DNA from: Fuscovulum sp.
GTDB lineage: Bacteria > Pseudomonadota > Alphaproteobacteria > Rhodobacterales > Rhodobacteraceae
Assembly: GCA_035192965.1 (NCBI GenBank)
Contig: CP136571.1
Span: 3,897,666 to 3,961,665, forward strand
DNA: 64,000 bases
Direction: 5' to 3'
In this document: piece by piece, positions 1 to 8,176 of the stretch
Numbering within the stretch: position 1 is the first letter of the stretch
How the letters are laid out: every line of letters begins with the position of its first letter
Position numbers and translations under genes: made by a program
Notes under the pieces: model-generated
Told to the model about the DNA's origin: nothing
Databases searched by the model: none
The model's input: the letters and a program-made list of their open reading frames with translations, nothing else

Positions 1-37
1 CGTCAGGCCGCCATCAATCGACCCGATCCTTGCGCTT

Positions 38-418
38 TCAGGGGCGCGTCAGCATTCGCCCCAGCGGCGCGCCGCCCACGATATGCAGGTGGTAATGCGG
101 CACTTCCTGCCCGCCATCCCCGCCCGCATTGGTGATGCCGCGATACCCCGTACCGCCATCGCCAAGGCTTACCCCCAGCATGGCGCAGACACTGGCCGCC
201 GTGCGGTGAAAATCCACGATCTCGGCATCGCTGGCATCCGCACAGAAATGATCAAAGGTCACATAGGGCCCCTTCGGGATCACCAGCACATGATGCGGCG
301 CCTGCGGGTTGATGTCGTGAAAGGCCAGCGTGTGCTCAGTCTCGATCAGCGTCTTGTTCGGAATCTCGCCGCGCAGGATCCGGGCAAAGATATTGGTCGC
401 GTCATAGGTATGGGCCAT
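38..418 (-). CDS. HIT family nucleotide-binding hydrolase (HINT-like)
   Basis: The 126-residue product is a single histidine-triad domain. The signature His-Tyr-His-Leu-His at residues 108-112 is the catalytic HxHxH motif of HINT-type purine nucleoside phosphoramidases, and the length fits the family. I chose the ATG at 418 rather than an in-frame TTG at 427, because the TTG would overlap the stop of the upstream glycosyltransferase gene and lies before the conserved N-terminus. It follows that gene on the same strand with only 5 bp between them, so the two are probably co-transcribed. The cellular substrate cannot be read from the sequence. Confidence 0.9.
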   Translation of the reverse strand: MAHTYDATNIFARILRGEIPNKTLIETEHTLAFHDINPQAPHHVLVIPKGPYVTFDHFCADASDAEIVDFHRTAASVCAMLGVSLGDGGTGYRGITNAGGDGGQEVPHYHLHIVGGAPLGRMLTRP

Positions 419-423
419 AGCTC

Positions 424-2001
424 TCAATCCACGAAAAGATGCCCTGTCGCCGCGATCTCACGCGCCTTTTCGACAGGAATATCAAGGAACTCTGCCAAGG
501 GCAGGGTGTTTTCATCCACGCTCGCACTTTGCCGGATGCGATGGAACCCGGCAAAGTTGGCGTCCCGCAGCCGGTCGCTTTCAAACTTCACGTCATAGCG
601 GATCGTGGGCAGCAGCCGGTCAATGGTTTCCTTGGGCGTCTTGTCCCCCGCCAGACCCACCCGCCGCGCATGGCCCACCAGATAATCATCCGTGAAATCG
701 CATTCGATTTCCAACAGCCGCACCTGCGCCTTGTCGTTATAGAAATCCTGCATCAGGTCCACATTGGCCGGATCGATGCAGAACAAAAGCCGGTCCGATT
801 GCCAGTAATCAAACAGCATCCGGACCAGCGCGCGCCGATGCCGCGTCCGCTTTTCCAGCGTCGTCTGGATGCCGCCCAGATCAGGCAGCGGGGTGGATCC
901 TTCATTGAACAGGTAATCCATCGCGGGCAGGTTGGTCACATCGCGTACCCGCTCTACCAACCGCTTGGCGACGTGCCATTTCTTGCAGGTCACCATCATC
1001 AGCGTGCGTTCCCGCCCCAGCGACGATTCCCGCTCCCAGAAACGCGGCGCAAAGCGGCGGCCCACCCGCCCCCGCCCGGTCAGGAACCGGAACAGGCTGC
1101 GCCCTTCGTTCGATATGGTGAACTGCACGCCCTTGGCGGCATAAAGCTTGCCCAACCGCTCCTTCAGATCATCGGCGTCGGGCGAAATCTTGCGCGCGAA
1201 CAGGTAATCCTGACTGACCAGCAAATCATAATGGTCGTTGTAGAATGTCAGCGGCATCCCGTAATCGGTGAACATCAGAAAGGTCAGCGTCCGCGTGCGG
1301 ATCTCGGCCTCGGGCACCAGATGGCGCACCAGCGTCTGAAAGAACGTCTCGTCCGGAATCCACGTCGTGCGGAAGAACCGCATCACATCGCGCCGCTGAT
1401 CGCAGAAATCCAGCACCCACTCCACAGTGCGCCGCCGCAGACACCACCACTGGCTGCCAATCTGCATCTGGATATCCGCCGGCACCTGCCGCGCCAGACC
1501 CAGCTTCTGCTGCACCTGCATCGACCCGTAGAACAGCTTCTTATGCGTGCGTTCATTGAACCAGTGCCGATAGATCAGCCGCTCTTCCTTGATCCCGGTC
1601 TTGATCCAGTCCGAGGTAAAGAAATCAAAGCTTTCGATGTAATCGACCTCGTCCCGGTCAAGGAAAGCATGGGCGAATTCTGCCGATTTGATCGGCATGC
1701 AATCCCCCGACAGCATGTAGAAATGCGTGGCCCGCGGAAAGGCATCCACCGCCGCCCGCACCGCCAGCAGCGTCGCCTCCACCAGGCTCCACGCGCCCCA
1801 GCCGCATTTGATGCGCTTGCGGGCAAAGGTCACCGCGTCATTGGCCGCCAGCGCCGCGCGGATCTTGTCGAACGCCTCGCGCGGCGCGCGCGCGTCGAAA
1901 TGTATGGCGACGAAATCCCCAGCCGCCGTCAGACGCTGCGCCTGCGCGATGATGCCATCGGGATCCTTGTGGCACAAAAGAATGTAGGCGATTTTGGCCA
2001 T
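424..2001 (-). CDS. Glycosyltransferase family 14 (core-2/I-branching type) with extended C-terminal domain
   Basis: A 525-residue protein. The first 250 or so residues resemble core-2/I-branching beta-1,6-N-acetylglucosaminyltransferases: an N-terminal AYILLCHKDPDGI strand, then an IHFDARAP segment like the family's IHxD motif, a YMLSGDCMPI loop, and a WCLRRRTVEWVL region. The remaining half looks like the conserved C-terminal extension (DUF5928 as I recall it) found with this domain in Rhodobacterales. No signal peptide is visible, so it probably acts in the cytoplasm on a surface glycan precursor. It is divergent from a sulfotransferase gene, which suggests that one glycan is branched and sulfated. 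The acceptor is unknown. Confidence 0.8.
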   Translation of the reverse strand: MAKIAYILLCHKDPDGIIAQAQRLTAAGDFVAIHFDARAPREAFDKIRAALAANDAVTFARKRIKCGWGAWSLVEATLLAVRAAVDAFPRATHFYMLSGDCMPIKSAEFAHAFLDRDEVDYIESFDFFTSDWIKTGIKEERLIYRHWFNERTHKKLFYGSMQVQQKLGLARQVPADIQMQIGSQWWCLRRRTVEWVLDFCDQRRDVMRFFRTTWIPDETFFQTLVRHLVPEAEIRTRTLTFLMFTDYGMPLTFYNDHYDLLVSQDYLFARKISPDADDLKERLGKLYAAKGVQFTISNEGRSLFRFLTGRGRVGRRFAPRFWERESSLGRERTLMMVTCKKWHVAKRLVERVRDVTNLPAMDYLFNEGSTPLPDLGGIQTTLEKRTRHRRALVRMLFDYWQSDRLLFCIDPANVDLMQDFYNDKAQVRLLEIECDFTDDYLVGHARRVGLAGDKTPKETIDRLLPTIRYDVKFESDRLRDANFAGFHRIRQSASVDENTLPLAEFLDIPVEKAREIAATGHLFVD

Positions 2002-2146
2002 GGGATCCGGACTGATACGGTGCGCTAAGTGTCACTGAGTGCACAAATAACGTCAACGGTCATTGAATAAACAGCTTTTCTTTGCTTTTTTGTGGCCATT
2101 GGGTCAAGGGCACGTCAGATCGCCCGGCGTTGGAGGCAGTTTCTAC

Positions 2147-2965
2147 ATGGGTTTTCCCGGCACCTGGATGACCGAAAGCGAAAGCGTCGTGTACCGCGTG
2201 GTGCCGAAATGCGCCTGTTCGTCCATCGGTCAGATCATGTTCTATTCCGATCACGGCCGCTTCTTCGATGGCGACATCCATGACAGCACCACAGGCCTGC
2301 ACAAATGGGCGCAAGAAGACAGCCAGCGCCTGATCGAGGCCAATGTAAAGGGCCACAAATCCTTTGCCTTCACCTGCGTGCGCAACCCCTATACCCGCAT
2401 CCTGTCGTCGTTCTTCGACAAGATCTGTGGCATCCAGCGCAACGGAAAACGCTATCGCGGCAACCTCGTGCCTTTGCTTGTGCAGAAATACGGGGTCGAG
2501 GTCGGCGGGGATGACGGCAAGCAGGAATTCGACCAGATCGCCAGCTTCCGCCGCTTTCTGCTCTTCGCCCGCGACACCATCCGCTTCAAGAAACCGATGG
2601 AGCCGGACATCCACTGGTCTGCCATGTCAGGCCATATCTCGACCTTCATCGTGAATGGCGGGCGCTATGACCACATCTTCTTCACCGAGAAATTCGATGA
2701 AGGCATGCAGGTCGTGCTCGACAGCATCAAGACCAAGCACAAGATCAACCTCAAGAAGATCCCCCGGTTCAACGAAAGCGAAGGCCACGGCCCCAAACGC
2801 CTTCACCCGGTCGAGGCCTATTTCGACGACCTGTCGCATCACCTGATGTGGGAAATCTACAAGCGCGATTTCCAACTGTTCAAATACGATTTCGACGATC
2901 CGTCGAACAAGATGCCCAAGGGCCAGGTCGATCTGGACGAGGTTCACGCCAAGCTGGGCGACTGA
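2147..2965 (+). CDS. Sulfotransferase family protein
   Basis: The predicted 272-residue protein has the two hallmarks of PAPS-dependent sulfotransferases. The 5'-phosphosulfate loop is VVPKCACSSI at residues 18-27, equivalent to the IPKTGGTS motif. The 3'-phosphate segment is CVRNPYTRILSSFF further on. The open frame continues upstream to a TTG at 2063, but the ATG at 2147 has a GGAGG 10 bp before it and starts just before the PAPS loop, so I prefer it. The gene is divergent from the GT14 gene across about 145 bp and probably modifies the same polysaccharide or glycan. It resembles carbohydrate sulfotransferases (Sulfotransfer_2) more than aryl enzymes. Confidence 0.8.
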   Translation: MGFPGTWMTESESVVYRVVPKCACSSIGQIMFYSDHGRFFDGDIHDSTTGLHKWAQEDSQRLIEANVKGHKSFAFTCVRNPYTRILSSFFDKICGIQRNGKRYRGNLVPLLVQKYGVEVGGDDGKQEFDQIASFRRFLLFARDTIRFKKPMEPDIHWSAMSGHISTFIVNGGRYDHIFFTEKFDEGMQVVLDSIKTKHKINLKKIPRFNESEGHGPKRLHPVEAYFDDLSHHLMWEIYKRDFQLFKYDFDDPSNKMPKGQVDLDEVHAKLGD

Positions 2966-2985
2966 TCCGCCAAGACCCGCCCCCC

Positions 2986-3034
2986 GGGGGTTTTCCACCC
3001 CCGGACCCCCGGAGGGTACTTTTCCAGAGAAGAT
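2986..3034 (+). repeat. Dispersed intergenic repeat, copy 1 (G/C block plus GGnTAnTTTnCnAGAGAAGA-type arm)
   Basis: A GGGGGTTTTCCACCCCCGGA block is followed by a GGGTACTTTTCCAGAGAAGA arm. On the minus strand at 22013-22058 the same order is found, with a GGATATTTGCGGCAGAGAAG arm. The two copies match across almost 50 bp with few differences. It lies downstream of a stop codon in a convergent gap. Confidence 0.75.
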
Positions 3035-3201
3035 AGGGCATTTCAGCAAGGAATGTCCGGCACCCCGACGGGGGATCGCTCCAGCCGCGGGGTGCCGTCT
3101 CTCCTCTGGCGGTCATCGGCTTCCCAGCCTGTACCGCAAGGCACATCTTCTCAGGCAAAGATTACGAAATCCTTAGCCCGCTTTGCGGAACCGAAGCTGA
3201 T

Positions 3202-3224
3202 TTCTTCTCTGCCCAAATATCCAA
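3202..3224 (-). repeat. Dispersed intergenic repeat, copy 2 (short arm)
   Basis: Read on the minus strand this is TTTGGATATTTGGGCAGAGA followed by AGA. It matches the arm of copy 1 in inverted orientation, and it is close to the 23-bp form at 26716-26738 and 45314-45336. Confidence 0.65.
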
Positions 3225-3330
3225 ATCCGACAGTGCCACAAGCATCGCGGTCGGACCCTGTTCCGCGGCAGCGGCGGCGCGCGAAGGCTTGGCCCCCTTG
3301 GGCCAGGCCCGAGCAAGCCGCCCCCCCGGC

Positions 3331-4314
3331 CTAGATCAGGCCTTCCGCGCGGAACAGCGCCTTCAGGTCCGTCTCGGGCCGCGCGCCGAAATGGCTGATG
3401 ACCTCTGCCGCCGCCACGCAGCCCATCCGTCCGCTCACCGCAAGCGGTTGATCCGTCGCCAGACCGAAAAGGAACCCCGCCGCGAACTGGTCGCCGGCAC
3501 CCGTCGCATCCACCGGCACCACGCGGCGGACGGGCACTGTCACCGTCTCATCCCCGCGCACCAGAATGACCTCATCCCCAGACCGGGTGCAGACCACCAC
3601 CCCCGCATCCGCCGCCGCCTGTTCCAGCGCCGCCGACAGGTCGGTCTGATAGAGCGACGCCCACTCATGTTCGTTGCCGATGACGTAGTCCAGTTCCTTC
3701 ACCAGACGCCGGAAATCATCGCGGTGGCGGTCCACGCAGAACGGGTCCGACAAGGCGATCCCGGCCAACCCGCCCGCGTTCTGGCACAGCTTCGCCGCGC
3801 GTTCAAAGGCCTGCTTTCCCTTGGGCTTGTCGTACAGATAGCCCTCAAGGAACAGCAGCGTCGCCGCCCCCGCCACATCATCCGACACGTCCTCCGGCCC
3901 AAGCTCCGACGAAATCCCCAGATAGGTATTCATCGACCGCTCCCCATCCGGCGAGACAAAGATCATCGACCGCGAGGTCGGCAATTCACCCCCCGCGACC
4001 GGCGGATTGGGAAAGGCCGTCCCGCCATCGGTCATGCTCTGCGCATAGAACTGCCCCAGTGCATCATCATGCACACGCCCGATAAAGGCCGTCCGCAGGC
4101 CCAGATTGCCCAGCCCCGCAATGGTATTGGCAACCGACCCGCCGGGTGCCTGCACCCGCTCTTTCATCGCGGCATAGAGCAGCTCGCCCCGCTCGCGTTC
4201 CACCAGCTGCATGATGCCCTTTTCGATGCCCATCATCTCGATGAAGCTGTCATCCGCCTGGTTGAACACATCGACGATGGCATTGCCGATGCCCACGACA
4301 TCATAGGTCTTCAT
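3331..4314 (-). CDS. PfkB-family adenosine kinase
   Basis: The 327-residue protein is a ribokinase-fold kinase. It begins with the family strand VVGIGNAIVDVF, has the substrate loop PGGSVANTIAGLG near residue 58, and carries the C-terminal anion-hole signature DATGAGDQFAAGFL with the catalytic Asp. The overall pattern matches alphaproteobacterial adenosine kinases, which phosphorylate adenosine to AMP in purine salvage; other PfkB sugar kinases cannot be fully excluded. The start codon overlaps the nth stop by 4 bp (ATGA), so nth and this gene are translationally coupled. Confidence 0.85.
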   Translation of the reverse strand: MKTYDVVGIGNAIVDVFNQADDSFIEMMGIEKGIMQLVERERGELLYAAMKERVQAPGGSVANTIAGLGNLGLRTAFIGRVHDDALGQFYAQSMTDGGTAFPNPPVAGGELPTSRSMIFVSPDGERSMNTYLGISSELGPEDVSDDVAGAATLLFLEGYLYDKPKGKQAFERAAKLCQNAGGLAGIALSDPFCVDRHRDDFRRLVKELDYVIGNEHEWASLYQTDLSAALEQAAADAGVVVCTRSGDEVILVRGDETVTVPVRRVVPVDATGAGDQFAAGFLFGLATDQPLAVSGRMGCVAAAEVISHFGARPETDLKALFRAEGLI

Positions 4315-4955
4315 TCGGTCTTTTCCTCATACATACAAAGATCGCGGATCGGGCAGATGCCGCATTTGGGTTTGCGCGCCACGCAGATATAGCGGCCATG
4401 CAGGATCATCCAGTGATGGGCGTGCAGCTGAAACTCGGCCGGGACATGGTCCTCGATGGCCCGCTCGACCGCGGTTTCATCCTTGCCGGGCGCTATGCCG
4501 CTGCGGTTGCCAAGGCGAAAGATATGCGTGTCCACCGCCTGCGCCGGTTGCTTGAACCACATGTTCAGCACCACATTCGCCGTCTTGCGTCCCACACCTG
4601 GCAGCGATTGCAACGCCGCGCGCGAGGATGGCACCTCGCCGCCATATTCCTCGATCAGGATGCGGCTCAGCTTGATGACGTTCTTCGCCTTGTTGCGGAA
4701 CAGGCCGATGGTCTTGATGTAACCGATCAGCCCGTCTTCGCCCAAAGCCAGCATCTTTTCCGGACTGTCGGCCACGGCAAACAGCCCGCGTGTCGCCTTG
4801 TTCACGCCCACATCGGTGGCCTGCGCCGACAGCGCCACCGCCACCAGCAGGGTAAAGGCATTCACATGCTCCAACTCGCCTTCCGGCGCTGCATCCAGCG
4901 CGTGAAAGCGGGTGAAGATTTCCTTCATCGCGGCATAGGGAAGCTGCTTGGCCAT
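4311..4955 (-). CDS. nth: Endonuclease III, DNA glycosylase/AP lyase
   Basis: A 214-residue base-excision repair enzyme that removes oxidised pyrimidines and nicks abasic sites. The helix-hairpin-helix LPGVGRKTANVV contains the catalytic Lys, VDTHIFRLGNR contains the catalytic Asp, and the C-terminus has the [4Fe-4S] ligands in C-x6-C-x2-C-x5-C spacing. The length is normal for Nth. It is the first gene of a two-gene unit with adenosine kinase and is divergent from the AraC/alkyltransferase fusion gene, so two DNA repair functions share one intergenic region. Confidence 0.95.
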   Translation of the reverse strand: MAKQLPYAAMKEIFTRFHALDAAPEGELEHVNAFTLLVAVALSAQATDVGVNKATRGLFAVADSPEKMLALGEDGLIGYIKTIGLFRNKAKNVIKLSRILIEEYGGEVPSSRAALQSLPGVGRKTANVVLNMWFKQPAQAVDTHIFRLGNRSGIAPGKDETAVERAIEDHVPAEFQLHAHHWMILHGRYICVARKPKCGICPIRDLCMYEEKTE

Positions 4956-5060
4956 CGCCCCGCCATAAGCGACCGCGCCGCAGCGGGCAAGTCAGGATGC
5001 GCAGATTCCGGGTCGCCTGTCGCCGCCCGCGCGCCTAGATTGCCGCTACAGGAGACAGCG

Positions 5061-5912
5061 ATGCCCGATCTTACCGACCATCAATCCCCCAGCTATCATT
5101 ACGCCGTCATCGCCCGCGCGCTGCAGGTGATCGACGCGGCCGGTCCATCCCTGACGCTCGACGATCTCGCCGCGCAGATGGACATGTCGCCCGCCCATTT
5201 CCAGCGCGTCTTTTCTCAATGGGTCGGCATCTCGCCCAAGCGGTATCAGCAGTATCTGGCGCTCGGCCATGCCCGGCAGATGCTGGCTGAACGGTTCACC
5301 GTGCTGGATACGGCGCTGTCCACCGGCCTGTCCGGCACAGGCCGCCTGCATGACCTGTTCCTGCGCTGGGAGGCGATGAGCCCCGGCGAATTCGCGCGGG
5401 GTGGTGAGGGGCTGACAATCCGCGAAGGCTGGTTCGACACCCCCTTCGGCCCTGCCATCGTCATGGGCACCGACAAGGGGATCTGCGGCATGGGCTTTGC
5501 CACCGACATGGGGGCCGAGGCCGCCGTCGAAGACCTGCGTCGCCGCTGGCCCAAGGCCACCTACATCACTGATCCTGAAACGCTGTCCCCTTGGGTCCAC
5601 TCCGCCTTCGGCATAGCCGACCAGACTGAAATTCCCATCCACCTCATCGGCGCGCCGTTCCAGATCAAGGTCTGGGAGGCGTTGCTGTCCGTTCCCACAG
5701 GCCATGTCACCACCTATTCGCAACTGGCAGGCGCTGTGGGCCACCCAAAGGCCGTGCGCGCCGTGGGCACCGCCGTGGGGCGCAACCCGATCAGTTTCCT
5801 CATCCCCTGCCACCGCGCTCTGCGCAAATCGGGCGAACTTGGCGGCTATCACTGGGGCCTGCCCGTCAAGCGCGCGATCCTCGCCTGGGAATCTGCCCGC
5901 ACCGGAATGTGA
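5061..5912 (+). CDS. AraC-domain / O6-methylguanine-DNA methyltransferase fusion (Ada-like, lacking N-terminal Ada domain)
   Basis: A 283-residue two-domain protein. Residues of about 15-105 are an AraC-type HTH (MDMSPAHFQRVFSQWVGISP), and residues of about 110-280 are the alkyltransferase with the active-site FLIPCHRAL motif and the wing GHPKAVRAVGTAVGRNP. The N-terminal Ada zinc/methyl-phosphotriester domain is missing, so it can take methyl groups from O6-methylguanine but probably not from phosphotriesters. Start: ATG at 5061 with AGGAGA 6 bp upstream; the frame is open much further upstream but that part is antisense to nth. Auto-activation as in Ada cannot be assumed. Confidence 0.9.
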   Translation: MPDLTDHQSPSYHYAVIARALQVIDAAGPSLTLDDLAAQMDMSPAHFQRVFSQWVGISPKRYQQYLALGHARQMLAERFTVLDTALSTGLSGTGRLHDLFLRWEAMSPGEFARGGEGLTIREGWFDTPFGPAIVMGTDKGICGMGFATDMGAEAAVEDLRRRWPKATYITDPETLSPWVHSAFGIADQTEIPIHLIGAPFQIKVWEALLSVPTGHVTTYSQLAGAVGHPKAVRAVGTAVGRNPISFLIPCHRALRKSGELGGYHWGLPVKRAILAWESARTGM

Positions 5913-6020
5913 TGCGCGGAATGTCGCCGCAGCGGGGGCTGTGCTATCCTGCGCGTGTACAGACTGGTATAAGAACATCCGGCACCCGCACCTGCGGGCG
6001 ATATAGATCAAGGCGACAAA

Positions 6021-6680
6021 ATGACCTTCAAGACCCCCCTCATCCTTTCCGCATTCGCCGTTCTGGCGCTCACCGCCTGCGTCCCGGCCGATCCCTATGC
6101 CACCCAGACCACCCCGCAGATGGGCCCCCGCGCCCAGTCGGGTGCGCTGATCGGTGCCATGGCTGGCGGCCTTCTCGGCTCGCAAAGCAGCGATGACCGC
6201 GTGCTGAAAACCGCCGTTGGCGCAGGCATTGGTGCCATCGTCGGCGGTGCCATCGGCACCACGCTGGACCAGCAGGCCGCCGAACTGCGCGGCATCAACG
6301 GCCAGTTCAACGTCACCAACATGGGTGACTACCTTGTCGTGAACATGCCGCAGGACGTTCTTTTCGCTGTCGACAGCGCCTCGCTGCGCCCCGACCTCGC
6401 CAGCGACATCCAGTCTGTCGCCCAGAACCTGCTGCGCTATCCCAACAGCCAGATCCAGATCATCGGCCACACCGACAACACCGGTTCGGCCAGCTACAAT
6501 CAGGATCTGTCGCAGCGCCGCGCTGTTTCGGTCGCGTCCGTGCTGCGCAACAGCGGCGTGCCCTCGGCCCGCGTCACGGCCTTTGGCCGGGGCGAGGATC
6601 AGCCCATCGCCTCGAACCTCACGCCCGAAGGGCGCGCGCAGAACCGTCGCGTGGAAATCATCATCCGCCCGACCCGCTGA
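6021..6680 (+). CDS. OmpA-family lipoprotein with glycine zipper
   Basis: A 219-residue outer-membrane lipoprotein. The signal peptide ends in the lipobox L-T-A-C with the lipidated Cys20. Residues of about 35-80 are rich in Gly/Ala (glycine zipper, GAMAGGLLG and GAGIGAIVGGAIG). The last 110 residues form an OmpA C-terminal peptidoglycan-binding domain with IIGHTDNTGS and NRRVEI. It resembles the YiaD/Pal-like anchors that tie the outer membrane to peptidoglycan. A strong terminator follows directly, so the gene is probably monocistronic. Confidence 0.9.
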   Translation: MTFKTPLILSAFAVLALTACVPADPYATQTTPQMGPRAQSGALIGAMAGGLLGSQSSDDRVLKTAVGAGIGAIVGGAIGTTLDQQAAELRGINGQFNVTNMGDYLVVNMPQDVLFAVDSASLRPDLASDIQSVAQNLLRYPNSQIQIIGHTDNTGSASYNQDLSQRRAVSVASVLRNSGVPSARVTAFGRGEDQPIASNLTPEGRAQNRRVEIIIRPTR

Positions 6681-6700
6681 TCGCGCATTCCACACCGTCA

Positions 6701-6728
6701 AAGGCCGGGCACACTGCCCGGCCTTTTT
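6701..6728 (+). terminator. Rho-independent terminator of the OmpA lipoprotein gene
   Basis: Perfect 11-bp stem (arms AAGGCCGGGCA at 6701-6711 and TGCCCGGCCTT at 6715-6725) with a CAC loop, running into five T residues ending at 6728. It lies 20 bp after the stop codon. Confidence 0.9.
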
Positions 6729-6746
6729 CATTGTGGCCCCCCGGCT

Positions 6747-6767
6747 TTGGTCATAAATTCCGACCAA
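6747..6767. promoter_or_regulatory. Candidate operator of the FadR-type regulator
   Basis: Inverted repeat TTGGTC (6747-6752) and GACCAA (6762-6767) with a 9-bp spacer, ending 14 bp before the regulator's ATG. The half-sites match the TGGT/ACCA theme of FadR/PdhR-type operators, but the spacer is longer than usual. Autoregulation is an inference. Confidence 0.4.
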
Positions 6768-6781
6768 TCCTTGGGGGTGCC

Positions 6782-7549
6782 ATGCCGTTCCACAAAGTCC
6801 GCCCCGAAAAGCTGTCGCAGACCGTGATCCGGCAGATCGAACTTCTGATCTTGCGCGGCATCCTGCGCCCCGGCGAACGCCTGCCTTCCGAACGCGAATT
6901 GTCGGAACGGATGGATGTCTCGCGCCCTTCGCTGCGCGAAGCCGTGGGTGACCTTCAGGATCGCGGCCTTCTGGTCGCACGCCCCAACGCGGGCATCTAC
7001 GTGGCCGATGTCCTGGGTTCTGCCTTTGCCCCCGCGCTGGTGGACCTCTTCTCCCGCCATGACGAAGCGGTGTTCGACTACATCGCCTTTCGCCGCGATA
7101 TGGAAGGTCTGGCCGCCGAACGCGCGGCCCGCCTCGCCTCAGACACCGATCTCATGGTCATCAACGCCATCTACGCCAAGATGGAAGCCGCCCATGGCAA
7201 ACGCGACCCGTCGGATGAGGCGGCGCTGGACGCCGAATTTCACATGGCCATCATCGAGGCCAGCCATAACGTCGTCATGCTGCATATGATGCGGTCAATG
7301 TTCGACCTGCTTCGTCAGGGCGTGTTCTACAATCGCCAGATGATGTTCAAGGCCCGCACCACGCGCGAGGCGCTCTTGGATCAGCACCGCGCCATCAACG
7401 CCGCCCTGCAAGCCCGCGATCCCGCCGCCGCCCGCAGCGCGATAGAGGCCCACCTCACCTATGTCGAAACGGCACTGAACGAACAGATCCGCGCCGAACG
7501 CAACGAATCCATTGCCCGCCAAAGGCTGGAACACGAACAAGGCCGGTAG
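6782..7549 (+). CDS. FadR/GntR-family transcriptional regulator
   Basis: A 255-residue one-component regulator. The N-terminal winged HTH contains ERLPSERELSERMDVSRPSLREAV, the typical GntR recognition region. The C-terminal half is an all-helical FCD ligand-binding domain with metal-binding His positions (EFHMAIIEASHN, LDQHRAINAAL). Proteins of this type control pyruvate, lactate or sugar-acid catabolism, but no target operon lies beside it and the ligand cannot be told. Start: ATG at 6782; the frame extends to 6731 but the conserved part begins near 6782, and a G-rich stretch 5 bp upstream is the only ribosome-binding signal. Confidence 0.85.
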   Translation: MPFHKVRPEKLSQTVIRQIELLILRGILRPGERLPSERELSERMDVSRPSLREAVGDLQDRGLLVARPNAGIYVADVLGSAFAPALVDLFSRHDEAVFDYIAFRRDMEGLAAERAARLASDTDLMVINAIYAKMEAAHGKRDPSDEAALDAEFHMAIIEASHNVVMLHMMRSMFDLLRQGVFYNRQMMFKARTTREALLDQHRAINAALQARDPAAARSAIEAHLTYVETALNEQIRAERNESIARQRLEHEQGR

Positions 7550-7556
7550 CGGCCCA

Positions 7557-7583
7557 TGAAAAAACCCGGCGCAAGGCCGGGTT
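7557..7583 (-). terminator. Terminator of the F0 ATP synthase operon
   Basis: Read leftward: stem arms AACCCGGC and GCCGGGTT (7563-7570 and 7576-7583) with a 5-nt loop, followed by a run of T residues from 7564 to 7558. It lies 27 bp beyond the atpF stop. Confidence 0.85.
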
Positions 7584-7609
7584 CCTTCCATTCCAATTGA
7601 CCCGCCGGA

Positions 7610-8176
7610 TCAGTGCAGCTTGGCTTCCACCTGCGCAATCGCCGCGTCGATAGAGGCAGAGGTACCCTCTGCCGTCATCTGCTTGGCCAGCACATCGCCC
7701 GCAGCCGCAACCGCCACCGCAATCGCCTGCTCGCGCACTGCGCGAATGGCCGATGCTTCGGCCGAAGCGATCTGATCCTCGGCCGCCGCCATCCGCCGCG
7801 CGATCGACGCCTGCAGATCGGCCTTGGCCTGCTCTGCCGCGTTCATCGCCTCTTCCTTGGCGTTTGCAACGATCCGCTCGGATTGCTCCTGCACATCCTT
7901 TTGCTTGCGCTCATAGGATGCCAGCAGCGCCTTGGCTTCGTCACGCAGGCTGCGCGCCTCTTCCAGTTCCGCCTTGATCTGCGCCGCGCGGCTGTCCAGC
8001 AGCCCCACGATCTTGCCCGGCACCTTGTACTTCAGCAGGATGCCGATAAAGACGAGGAAACCGATGCTCACCACGAAATCGGTGTTGCTCAGCGAAAAGA
8101 ACGGCTTGCCCGCCGCCGCAAAGGCCGGGGTGGCAGACAGCGCCAGAAATGCCAGAAGCGTTCTCATCGCCATCAC
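7610..8176 (-). CDS. atpF: ATP synthase F0 subunit b
   Basis: The 188-residue protein has one hydrophobic N-terminal segment (SIGFLVFIGILLKY, about residues 36-50) followed by a long charged alpha helix rich in Glu, Lys and Ala, as expected for the peripheral-stalk b subunit. It has a signal-like N-terminal stretch before the membrane anchor, as is common in Rhodobacterales b subunits. The start overlaps the preceding b' stop by 4 bp, and two more in-frame ATG codons follow closely, so the exact start is uncertain by up to three codons. It is the last gene of the operon. Confidence 0.93.
   Translation of the reverse strand: MMAMRTLLAFLALSATPAFAAAGKPFFSLSNTDFVVSIGFLVFIGILLKYKVPGKIVGLLDSRAAQIKAELEEARSLRDEAKALLASYERKQKDVQEQSERIVANAKEEAMNAAEQAKADLQASIARRMAAAEDQIASAEASAIRAVREQAIAVAVAAAGDVLAKQMTAEGTSASIDAAIAQVEAKLH

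Larger units (their letters stand above)
2966..3330. other. Convergent intergenic region carrying dispersed-repeat arms
   Basis: These 365 bp lie between the converging sulfotransferase and adenosine kinase genes. I see no supportable gene. The region holds a C/G-rich block followed by a repeat arm (2986-3034) and an inverted partial arm at 3202-3224. The same two-arm arrangement recurs near 22.0 kb. There is no clean terminator with a T-run. Confidence 0.6.

Noticed and set aside
439..2028. Long plus-strand ORF (529 codons) opposite the GT14 gene
   Set aside because: It is an antisense shadow of a gene with clear family motifs; high GC content makes such frames open. The translation is rich in Arg, His, Pro and Gln with no recognisable domain.
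5046..6980. 644-codon minus-strand ORF across the alkyltransferase and OmpA genes
   Set aside because: It spans two real plus-strand genes, a terminator and an intergenic region, which no real protein-coding gene should do.
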